In this document: positions 12,901 through 24,900 of the stretch, one piece after another
How positions within the stretch are numbered: position 1 is the first letter of the stretch
Layout of the letters: each line of letters begins with the position of its first letter
Source: Ypsolopha sequella
Taxonomy: Eukaryota > Arthropoda > Insecta > Lepidoptera > Ypsolophidae
Length of the DNA: 64,000 bases
Direction of reading: 5' to 3'
Assembly (NCBI GenBank): GCA_934047225.1
Contig: OW204009.1
Location: forward strand, 15,070,501-15,134,500
Notes under the pieces: model-generated
What the model was told of the DNA's origin: nothing
Databases searched by the model: none
Seen by the model: only the letters and a program-made list of their open reading frames with translations
Program-made: the position numbers and the translations under genes

Positions 12901-15900
12901 GTATAGGTTGGTCGGTAGATAAAGTATAGGTTGGTCGATAGATAACGTATAGGTTGGTCGATAGATAAAGTATAGGTTGGTCGATAGATAAAGTATAGGT
13001 TGGTCGATAGATAAAGTATAGGTTGGTCGATAGATAAAGTATAGGTTGGTCGATAGATAACGTATAGGTTGGTCGATAGATAAAGTATAGGTTGGTCGAT
13101 AGATAAAGTATAGGTTGGTCGATAGATAACGTATAGGTTGGTCGATAGATAAAGTATAGGTTGGTCGATAGATAAAGTATAGGTTGGTCGATAGATAAAG
13201 TTTAGGTTGGTCGATAGATAAAGTATAGGTTGATCGATAGATAAAGTATAGGTTGGTCGATAGATAAAGTATAGGTTTGTCGATAGATAAAGTATAGGTT
13301 GACCGATAGATAATGCTATTTAATTTTTATTCGATATACGCATTATTGTACAAACGAGACGATAAATCTTTCTGTATGAACTATACATCCGCCGCCGGAC
13401 TCTTGGGAAGAGGGTCAGATTTTGATGCTATACAAAAAGATTTTTCGTCTCATTTGTACGCTAATGCGTATATCAAATAAAAATTAAAATAACTTTATCT
13501 ATCTGCCAACCTATAATTTATCTATCGACCAACCAATACTTTATCTATCGACCAAGCCTTCGTTGAAACATTGTTGACTGACCTTATCACAGACAGAGCA
13601 CGCAAACTTTGAGTTCTTGAGATGGTAGTAGTCGAAATGTGCGCGTCGCTTCGCGTCCGTTCCGAACTCCTTGTTGCACACCGAGCACCGGTACCTGGGA
13701 GAGGGAAAACGATAGTGGGCGGGCGGCAATTCGCGTCTAAATGCGTTCCGATTTGTTTCTATCATTTATTTATTTTATTTATTTATTTATTTATTTATTT
13801 ATTATTTATACAGCATTACAGATAGAAATCCATTGCACTGTATAATTAAGTTTTTACAAATACAAATAAAAACATTCACACAAACCTATAGTTTACACAT
13901 AAAATTAAAATTCAACATAATATGGCAAAACAAAATAATTTACCTAACAGTTTAAATGTAGGGACATAGTCAGAGAAGCCTCTTTCTCACAGAACCTTAA
14001 GCACTCTCGCATTACATCCATCAATCTGTCAAAAAATAAGTCACACTCTGGCACTGAGGTCAAGAGAGCGTTAAGCTTCGTAGTCCCGCGCATTAAGGGA
14101 GACTCGCGGTGTGCTACAGTACTAAGCACTAATCATAGACTAAGCATTACTACGTATAGACTAGCAATGCCCCTGCATCAGTTTGTAGCCACAAAAAAGG
14201 TGTAACATTCTAACGAAATCTAGATGGCGATGCTAAAAAAGACCGATTGGTGACGCTAGTGGCACAGCGATGTCACGTAACATAAAAATAATTCCCACTC
14301 CGATAATAGATAGCGCTGAAATATTCACTGTTAATGTTGCCAACTTAGCGCCATCTAGTTTTTCTAAGCAAAGCTATTACAGCCACATGTTTACTTGGTA
14401 ACCATGACAGTTTACTTGCAGCCAATTAAACAAATTATGCTTATTCGCAACACTTGGCGACACCTAGTGTCATAAGGGCGCGTAAAAAATTAGCTACGAC
14501 TTGATGTATGGGAGTTGTCGGTCTATACGTAGTAATACTTAGTCTATGGTTTCTATGCATGAAACGCGTCGATGCGCATTGTCAAAACGGATCAATCTAA
14601 TCGCATCAGCTAATTGATGCATTTGACATGCAATACGGTACGCAGCTTAGGTACAATGCTGCAAGGATATTTTGGCGCGTGGATTGGTTGTGTCCAAAAT
14701 CTGAACTAACGCCGCACTGTGGGAACATTTGTATGGAATCACGGAAATTACTACTGATAAATAACTAAAAATATTTCACAAGTGATTTCAGGCAACTAAC
14801 TTATGCGTATAGGTGCTAGGTAGGTTACAAAGCTACATTTTGGTGTTGCCCACTCTAACAAAAAAAAATTTAATATACAAGATTTTGGCGACAATATTTT
14901 ATTAATTAAAAACCCCGGGATTCCCGCAAATTCAATTTCTAATTAAAAAAAACTTCTTTTTTTTAATAATCCTTTAAGCAAAAGACTTATCGCCTATACA
15001 GCCTTAAACTCAAGCATAAATTGCAAAAAGTAACTACGCGTGGCGCCAACTTGAGCAAAATGATGTACTAGGTAACTGAGTTTTGTTCTTTTAAGTTTTA
15101 AAATTTAAATTTCTTTAGGGAGGGCAGGTATGGGCAGCTGAATTTATTCTCAACTAATAGTATAGATATCCAGCTATTCACTGACATACATAAGTATATG
15201 TAGGCAAATGTAGCTAAAAGTGTAGGACCAAGAGTTTGAATAAAAACCGTAGTTATTCTGAAACTATATTTAAATAAAACCGTAACCCTGAGTTTTTTTA
15301 CATTTTTTTATTTTGAGTACGGTATAATGTAAACAAGAAAATAGACACTAAAAAAATATATATATATATAATTGGAAACTATTAATCGAAACATTTAAAT
15401 AAATTCTTTCTATAAATGGTTCTGAATGCAATCAATTGAAACAATCGAAAATTAATTAATTTTAAAAATCAGTAGAAGAAAAAGTACCAAGCCCAAAAAA
15501 TTTTTTTTGGGAAATTTGGAAGCAGCGTTTAATTGGTCAATCAGAAAAAATAAAATTTTCTTTGTAAAAGATACAACACAAAAATTATCTATTTCCGCGG
15601 AATTCCCACAGTGCGCCGCTACAATACTCAATTTTTCACAGCTGCGACCTCTGTCACTGTTATCCAAGCGCCATCAGATCCTTGTATTAGGTCCTTACAT
15701 ATGAAATTGGCGTTTTGTATGGAGAATTTGAAGAAAACTCAATTTTCAGTACTAACATTTTTGCATTTTTTTTTTGGAATGGCCAAATTCTATAATTTAT
15801 TGTATGTATGAATGAGACAACATTAAGCTAACAGCAACATTAATTTAATTTTTGATAAGTGTCAGCTGTATACAATTATTACGAATCTTATTATAGAAAT

Positions 15901-18900
15901 GGATGGCATGTAGGACGAACTGTTTTTGAAGATTTAATTTTATTTATCAAACTGAAAATAAAAACAAAATTTAATACGTAGATTTAAAACCTTGAAATCA
16001 ATTTTCAAACGAAAAACAAATAATGGAAATAGCTATTGAATCACAGGAATTATGAACTCATGAATCTATAAGAAAATTTCGCCAATTTCATAGGTAAGCC
16101 CAATAGCACTGTAACATTAAATGAACACTCTAGAGATCACACTGATCAACATTCCCAAGGAACACACCCGCATCAAAATCATATCAAGAGTTCTAGAGTT
16201 CGCCAAGCAAACTATTATGTGACGTCACTGCTAACTGATTTCTATGGAAGTTATGACTAGAGCTTAGGATTTAGATGTAGGATTCATAACAAAATTGGTT
16301 TCATAGCGACATCTATCGCTTTGGATACTCTAAATATTACTAGAGTGCATTACAAAATAGAAAAGATCAATGCGATTAGAGTATAAAAGCGATGTCGCTA
16401 TAAACTTGTTTTTCTTAACTGTCCGAAGTTACATAAATGATTTTGATTTAGTTTTTTTTCATTTTTGATTTTGTTTCTTGATTTTTAGGGTTCCGTACCC
16501 AAACGGTAACCAACGGGACCCTAATTACTAAGACTCAACTGTCCATGTGTCCGTCTGTCACCAGGCTGTATCTCATGAACCGTGATAGTTAGACAGTTGA
16601 AATTTTCACAGATGATGTATTTCTGTTGCCGCTATAACAACAAATACTAAAAGACATAATAAAATAAATATTTAAGGGGGCTTCCATACAACAGACATGT
16701 TTTTTGCCGTTTTTATAGATAATGGTACTGAACTCTTCGCGCGAGTCCGACTCGCACTTGGCCAGTTTTTTGATTTACCTCTCAGTATCGGTGGCGCCTT
16801 GTTTGCTGATCCGCTTGTTATGTACCACCTTTGTGTGCGTGTACAGAGTCCCGCTCTGAGCGAAGGTGGCGGGACAGAACGAGCATTGGAACGGCTTCTC
16901 TCCTGTATGGGACCGCATGTGGTTGTTTAACAGGTGATTCGACTGGAAATAGAGACAAAATGTGATTATTTAAACGGATCTTAGCCATTAAGGCAATACG
17001 TAAAAGTTTTAGCGTCCCTGTTATTCCATTTACGAAAAAACCCTCAGTGCGAGTGGGACGGATTCGTGCAAAAAGTCGGTTTTTTAATTAAAATAAAATG
17101 TACTAAGCTATTTTGTCAAAAAGATTTTCAAGGAGACTTTACAATTACATAATATCCACATTTTGAATGCAATTTCACAATGAAATTAGTTAGGATTCCA
17201 GAATTACAGGAAAAAATAAAACAATTTGGAGGTCTTTTCGGAATTAAATTCTATCGAGAAAATTTCATCCAATCGCGTTTTCCTTCAGTGAGAATCTTAC
17301 TTAAATACTCAATAAACATTTACCCAAAAATTAAATACGTAGATGACGTTATAGTGGAGTAAATGGATTCGAAAAAACCCCATTTATTTTTTGGTATTGC
17401 CTTAAAAGTCCGCTACTTAGTAACGTTGACTTTTTTTACATGGCTAAGCAAGTTATTAATAATTAATCATGTAAGAAATAGAAAGGTAACCTAATCTTAC
17501 CCTGTATTACACCTATTGCAACCGAATAGTTTCTTGATTTTATGCCGTTTACATTAGAGATGCCGCGAATAGTATTCGCGAATTGTAGCGAATAGTCGAA
17601 TACCGATTAATCGCCTTTCCCTATGGCGAATAGTCGAATAACTCGCCATTATTATTCGACATAAAAAAGGAATATAGAAAATAATTTATTTGTTATCAAA
17701 TTATAATACGCTTGTATATAGTCTTGAACTTACTAATCATTTATTTATTACTGTAATCAATATTTTTCCAAGGTTATGTATGAGAAAGGCAATCAATAAA
17801 GTTAAAGAAATCAGTCTCATATTATACTGATTTTACATTTTTAAATGCTGAAAATCCTTTTTTTTTTCGAGGCAGTTTTGATTTATGAAGAAAAGCGCAA
17901 CCGACTTGATCCCAATCGTGCAGAAAAACTAGTTTTTTTTGCAACACAATCTGCCTCTTTTTGTCTTTAAAAATTAATTAAAAAGCCTAACTTCAACATG
18001 ACATGACAAATTTTTGGCAAACTTTTTATATTATGTGTTCCGTTTGACGTCTGAAGTCCATTATGAGAGTACATCGTTCCTTTCCGAATACAGCCGCTAG
18101 ATGTCGCTAGTTTCCGTCACGTGACCGCGCCGTTTTACCCAGAGTACCTGTCAACAGTCGCAAAGAACCCACAAGCCGCCATATTCTTCGTCATTGTTGC
18201 GTCGTTTTTCGAACCGTTCGCAGCTTGCTAGTTTATCGCGAAATAATAATCTTTTTGAGTTACCCTCTTTCGAATTTTCGAGAATAAAGTAGAAAATTCT
18301 GTTAAGATTTTAGTTTTCCGTCCGTGTTTATTCGTTTATAATTGGATAACGACATTGAAAGTGTAGCCGCGCGTCGAATACATCGAGAAAGAGACGAGCC
18401 AGTTTCTTCAGATCAAGTTCAAGAAACGAGTCTTTGAAGCACATCGAGCGCCGAGGGAGATGCATGCCATGACGCACTGCCATGCAAAGGCAGGCACCGC
18501 CCTGCCGCCGCTGTCCCGTAAGGCGTGCACTGCACCACTTTACTCGGATCAGAACTGGATCGGAGGTTTGACATTTTTCCAGCGCCTGGTGAGTCTTGTC
18601 AACTATATTTTGAGTGCAAATCATGGATCGACATAATAATCTCGTCGCACCCATGCCCTTTCATACCGATAACGTGCATCCAGGGGCCAAGCCCCGCCGG
18701 CGCTGCGTACCCATATCAAAAGAAAGTGTTTTCTTGCAACTTCCATTCTAACACTTTTGCCGGATGTAGAAAATATCGCGAATCTCACGGTAATGTTTAA
18801 ACAACCTTCTGTGTAAAGAAAAAATCTCGATCAAGTCGCTAAAATCACGTCCTTGCAACGTTTCGACTCGATGGATACGAATTTTCAGAGGCTCAGAAAA

Positions 18901-21900
18901 AGTATGTCGCGTTTCTAGGGTTCATGGGACAGAAATTGAACGAGGCATTGTAAAGTTTTGAAAAATTCTACCCTGGGTTGATTGTAAATGACACGTGTGG
19001 TGTCGCTTGATTTAACACCTTTATGGCGCAGGATAAGTTCGTGAACAGACTCTACAGAGTTTTCATCGACTTTTTAGCTAACTCTGAAAGACCACTACCT
19101 CAATTTACGAAAAACAGATTTTGAATTTAAAACCGTATCACTTTATATTCTGCAAATTATTTGTGGGAAAGGTGCTGAAGTTTTAAAAATAAATCTAGCG
19201 GTGAGGCCCTCAGAGCCCACTACTTCTGCTTATCAAGACATGTAAGTAATTTGGCCTCTTTCAACGTAAAGAAGGCGGTTATTGTTAAAAGAAACTTGAA
19301 GAGTCTTCAAAAAGAAGAGGGAGGGGAAAAATGATGTGGAAAAAGATGACATAGTTATTCCCCAAACGCATGTTCTATAAATGATAATGGGTTGAATCCT
19401 CTTCAATCAGACACTATCGTGGATTTAACCCACAATAGATGTAATGATGAAATAACAAACCCCGGTATCATTACTGATAAAATCAAAAAATTGTTTGATT
19501 TTACCCACCGTCGCTGAATATTATATTCACAAGTTAGCACTTTTTAATCTGAAAGTCTTGAATCAAAACCTATACATGACATTCAAACATTTTTACCTGT
19601 TCACCGCCGCAAGATTGGACGAACACCGATAACACACATCAAATTTCTGGGAATAGCTTTGGACACACAGACCAACTCAAAGTCCCTGCCCCCAGACAAG
19701 ACAAAGAAAATTCGTCAGTATTTGTCAATCCACCTAGCTGCCGGCTGTTGGTCCCTCAGGCAGGCGCAACGCTTCCTAGGGTATTGCAACTTTGCAACCT
19801 TCATCACCCACCGGGGAAGGTTGCATTGCCGTGCACTTCACATCGAGTTTCTGGAAATAGCTTGGGACACACAAACCAACTAAGAGTCCCTGCGCCCAGA
19901 CAAGACAAACAAAATTCGTCCGTATTTATCAACCCACCTAGCTGCTGGCTGTTGGTCCCTCAGGCAGGCGCAACGCCTCCTAGGTAATTTCAACTTTGCA
20001 ACCTTCATCACCCACTGGGGAAGGTTGCATGGCCGTGCACTTCAAATCGAATTTCTGGGAATAACTTGGGACACACAAACCAACTAAGAGTCCCTGCGCC
20101 CAGACAAGACAAACAAAATTCGTCAGTATTTATCAACCCACCTAGCTGCTAGCTGTTGGTCCCTCAGGCAGGCGCAACGCCTCCTAGGTAATTTCAACTT
20201 TGCAACCTTCATCACCCACTGGGGAAGGTTGCATGGCCTTGCACTTCGAATCGAGTTTCTGGGCATAGCTTGGGACACACAAACCAACTCAAAGTCCCTG
20301 CCCCCAGACAAGACAAACAGAATTCGTCAGTATTTGTCAACCTGCCTAGCTGCTGGCAGTTGGTCATTCAGGCAGGCGCAACGCCTCCTAGGATATTTCA
20401 ACTTCGCAACTTTCATCATTCACTGAGGAAGGTTGAATTGCCATACACTTCAGCAGGACTGCAATATCAAAGAGCTACTATTTCTTTTCGGAGGAAGCAC
20501 GCCTTGAACTGAAATGGTGCTCAGAAAACTTGAGCCGAGTAATGGAAATCCACCTTGGGACATTACCAACGACCTACATTATAACTATAACGGACGCATC
20601 CAATGTTTAATTGGGAGTTTTAGTGGACAACAAGATGATACAGGGCACGTGGAATCATCAACGTAGGACGTGGCGTTGCAATGCGAAAGAAATGTACGTC
20701 ATAATAGCTACGATTAGTAGTTGGATAGGTGAAGCCTGGTGATACCACGTGTCGTTGATTTCATTTCAAAATTATTCTTTAGAGCGACAAGACCGCAATC
20801 GCTTACATAAAGAAAGAAGGCGAAACACTGTACAAAGTTCTGTTGTAGTTGACAAGACTGCTACTGAATCTGGCGGACAATCTTTAATGTTGTACAATTC
20901 ACTCACCAACTTTCGGGAATGTACAACATGGAAGCCGACCGACTCCCGCGTAATCGTGCATGTACCGAGAGGCACCTTATGGACGAAGCGACGCCAGCGC
21001 AGCGAATATTCAAGGTCTTGCGCACCCTGACATAGGCCAATTCACATCACGTACCACCTATGTTGTTCCAGATCATGCTAATCTTGACTTATCCCTTATA
21101 CCGTCCGAGACTAAATGCTAGGTAGTCCCCCCCTACCAAGTAATAGACTTGAACGCCTGTTATCACGATGCTTTCTTTAGGTTGGCTGTTTCATCCACCT
21201 TGTTTGCTAACTCAAGTACTATAACAATTTAACTTAGAGTCAGGCCGTTACATAACAGTAACAACCGAGTGAAAGAAACCCTTTTGGCGGCCAGATCGGC
21301 AGAACCGAACCTTGACAGGCCTGATAAAGATCTGAGACTTGAAGAGCATTTGTATGGCCACGATGACGAGACGTCTTCCCGCCCAGATCTATAACCGTGG
21401 CCGAGCCACCGGCTGGATGATTGGCCCATTTTGGATCGGAGTTTTAACGGTTAACTATTCCAAAAAACGAATTCTTTCTTAGTGTTGGCGAGTTTCAACT
21501 CCAGAAACAGATACTCCCATTTGGAAAAGGTTGCTAAAATGGTCTAAATACTGTCAAATTTTTGTAGACTCGAGCCGAATATCATGACCTTATAAGTATG
21601 CACGATAATCTCTGGATGAAAATATCATTTTTGTTTTCGACAGAGATAAGCAGTTTCTCGCCTGGTATTCAGGTATTAGGTTCCTACTCCACAAGAAGTA
21701 GCGAGATATTTAGCATACTTATTTTTGGCAATACTATACATATTACTTACCAGATAAAATCTTTCTTTTACACAAGTCTTTAATAGCTTCCATTTGTTAG
21801 ACTGTTTGAAACAGATATTTCTTCCAGCCACATTGTTAAGCACATTTTAATAGCAGTTCCGTTAGCTAAGCCATCATCATAGAAAGTATATATTTGGGAT

Positions 21901-24900
21901 TGTAGAAAACTTATTAGGCACATTAAAGAGACCAACACTATCATGTAAATAATTTTGATGTTAACTTCAGGACATAGTTAAGAGTCTACGATTTGACTCC
22001 TTTGCATTGTAATCCAGACCATTTCATGAATATTGATTATTCTATTATCCTGCATCCTTCTTTTGGATCTAAAACGGATTATGTCTGTATCACAACGCCA
22101 ATTAAGCTGCACTTTATCAGCCTCTCCCGACCGCAATATTGAACCTATTTTTGGATGAGAACATTACTAAATCTCTCTAAAGATTTCAGAAGGTCGGTCA
22201 CTAACTTGTTCGTCACTAGTTGGGACCCTATCAGGCCACCTACACCAATCATAACTGGAGGTTGAGTCAAGTGCCTTCTGTCCAATGAAGGTATATAAGT
22301 TCAACCGGGAGTTATAGATTAGCCGTGTCTGTCTTCCCTAAATTGGATGCCAATTCACCCAGTAAATAAGAAATTCTTGCTATAGCAAATTCGCAAAAGA
22401 AATTAATTTCAAGAACCATAAACAGTTTATTAATTTTTACGTCAATGACATTTCTGCTAATAATCATAATATTTTGGAGAAGTTCTTGTCACAGTTTGTC
22501 TGAACTACTAATTACATTTTTTAGTTCAGGTTCAGGTGTCTATTTTTCTTGGTATTTTAAGTATGAAAAATATTGATTTTTACCTGTCATATTTTTGCGT
22601 TATTAATACATGAAACATAACGATTTACAATCACATTGTTGCGTTCTATTTTACAAGCCACCAGGAGATAACAAACACATCTCTCATAATGGACTTCAGA
22701 CGTCAAACGGAACACATAATATAAAAATTTTACCTTCCAATAAAATTGTTATTATGTTTCCTAAGACGTCTGAAGTCCAGACAATGTCTTCCTGGTGAAC
22801 TATTATGAGCCGAACAATGACGAAGAATATGGCGGCTTGTGGGTTCTTTGCGACTGTTGACAGGTACTCTGGGTAAAACGGCGCGGTCACGTGACGGAAA
22901 CTAGCGACATCTAGCGGCTGTATTCGGAAAGGAACGATGTACTCTCATAATGGACTTCAGACGTCTTAGGAAACATAATAACAATTTTATTGGAAGGTAA
23001 AATTTTTATATTAATGATAGTAATATAATTAATACTAAGTGTGTTTTGTTTATTAAAAAAATTTGAAATTGATTATTTTTAAGTCTATAGTGTTTTTGTT
23101 CACTAAAAGTTTATTTTAGACAACTATTCGCCAAATGTCGAATAATACTAGCTATTAATCGGTATTCGACGAATAACAAAAAAATATCGAGTAATGCCGA
23201 ATATCGAATAATAGCGAGTATTCGCGGCATCTCTAGTTTACATCTACCGATTAAATCCTATTACTTATGTAAGTTTGTTATGTATATAAAGTTGGTTATT
23301 TCATTAAAAAAATTGCACTTTTTCTAGCAACTTTCTATGATCAACACAATCAAAAGCCTTCGATAGTTTACAAAACGCTTCAAGGATTAAAGTATCAAAC
23401 AGAAAAGTATTTACCGTAAAAGCCTTTCCACAAACGTCACAGATCTTATCCCGTGTCTTGTTGACTAGTCCCAGATTGTGTTTGGAAGCTCTGTGCCGCG
23501 CGAACATGCCTTTACTCATGTAGGACTTAGGGCACATTTCACATTGGTAGATGCCCTGGAACAGAATAATATAGCGTCATCAGGTTACCATGAAGGTTAT
23601 GCAAAACAAAGAGTAAGAATGTTATTAGAGTGCATTACATACATACACATACCTGTCTTCCAGAGGGGTCGGCAGAGACTACAGATTTCGATCTGCTACG
23701 ATCCTGACACACCTCTTTCGCATTCCCACATCCATCAATCTAGTCATACAAGCTCTTCTATTCCGGGTACCTTTGACATGACCCTTCTTCAGTATGTCGC
23801 CAATTTGGTCAGTATACGTCCTTCTAGGGCGGCCTGGTCGAGCTGTACCTTCCATTTGCGTAACATAAATTTCTTTCGTCACTCTACTTTCATTCATCCT
23901 CTCTACATGTCCAAACCACCGAAGCATTTCTTTTTCTATTCCAGTCACTAAATCTTCTTTCAGGCCGCAACGATCCCGTATGTCGATATTTTTCACTCTG
24001 TCATTCAATGTTAAACCACACACATTACGTAAGGAACGTATTTACACTGCATTCACTCTACTTTGATGTACCATCGAAGAAATTGCCGCTGACTTGGTTT
24101 TCGCTCTTATACCATTGCAATACGGGCGAAAAGCAGGCCAGCGGCAATTTCTTCGATAGTACATCTTCTAATACCCAATATTCACTACCATACATAAGTG
24201 TAGGAGCCAACACTCCATTATAAACTGCCAATCGTGCCTTTGCAGTCACAATTTGGCTTCCAGAAGTGGACCAATATTGGCCTATTGGATTGGATTGGAA
24301 CTGTGTATTTATCTTTCATTCATCTCCGAAGGAACCAATGGGGATCCAAGGGGAGAGTGAATGGTTTAATCTTGTATTTATGCCCGCAATAAAGCCGATT
24401 CTGAAGGCTTTAATTTTAGTTTTAGTGCTGTCAAAACTTGGCAAACCAAAGTAATTTAGCTTCTGTTCCTGAACTTTAGGAACTATTTCGCAATGAAGAA
24501 AATTTAGTTTTGACAGCACTAAAACTAAAATTAAAGCCTTCAGAATCGGTTTTAATATGCCGATAGAATCACCTATCACATTAGGACAGAATAGTCGGTG
24601 AAAAGTAAGTGGACGGATCAACTTCATCGGAGGTAAATATTGCGTATTTACTATGAAATTGGCGAAATTTTCTTACAAATTCACGAGTTACACTAAAATT
24701 TGGAACTTAATAGAGAGGAAATAGGAGTCAAAGTCATTTTAGAACATGTGCAAAAAGTCTGGAACCAATTAAGGGTGTCATTTAGCTGTCTATTGGCGAC
24801 CAAACGTGCACTATCAGTCATGGATTGTACAAAAAGCGTAAGAAAATACGACCGATTACGACCTTTGCCAAAGAGTGGCGAGGATTCATAACCGCTGAAG

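Larger units (their letters stand above)
18023..23013 (+). mobile_element. DIRS-type tyrosine-recombinase retrotransposon, decayed
   Basis: Inverted terminal repeats: 18041-18215 is reverse-complemented at 22804-22975 over more than 150 bp, e.g. CAAGCCGCCATATTCTTCGT. An internal complementary region at about 22680-22790 is the complement of the left end joined to the right end, as in the circular intermediate of DIRS elements. The interior carries RT and RNase H remnants on the plus strand. No 4-6 bp target duplication is seen, only a shared TTTTTATATTA at both junctions. No intact tyrosine recombinase was recognised. Confidence 0.8.
17555..23235. mobile_element. hAT-like non-autonomous element interrupted by a DIRS element
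   Basis: Termini TAGAGATGCCGCGAATA and its complement are flanked by identical 8-bp GTTTACAT at 17547-17554 and 23236-23243. An 8-bp duplication and a TAGAG start fit the hAT superfamily. Terminal regions are rich in GCGAATA/TATTCG motifs. Subtracting the DIRS insert leaves about 690 bp with no transposase. The element sits in an intron of the zinc-finger gene. Confidence 0.8.

Noticed and set aside
9013..13313. CRISPR-like array
   Set aside because: Repeats are head-to-tail 23-bp units with no unique spacers, in a eukaryotic context.
20749..21030. 93-codon plus-strand frame as an independent gene
   Set aside because: Wrong frame over the DIRS RNase H remnant.
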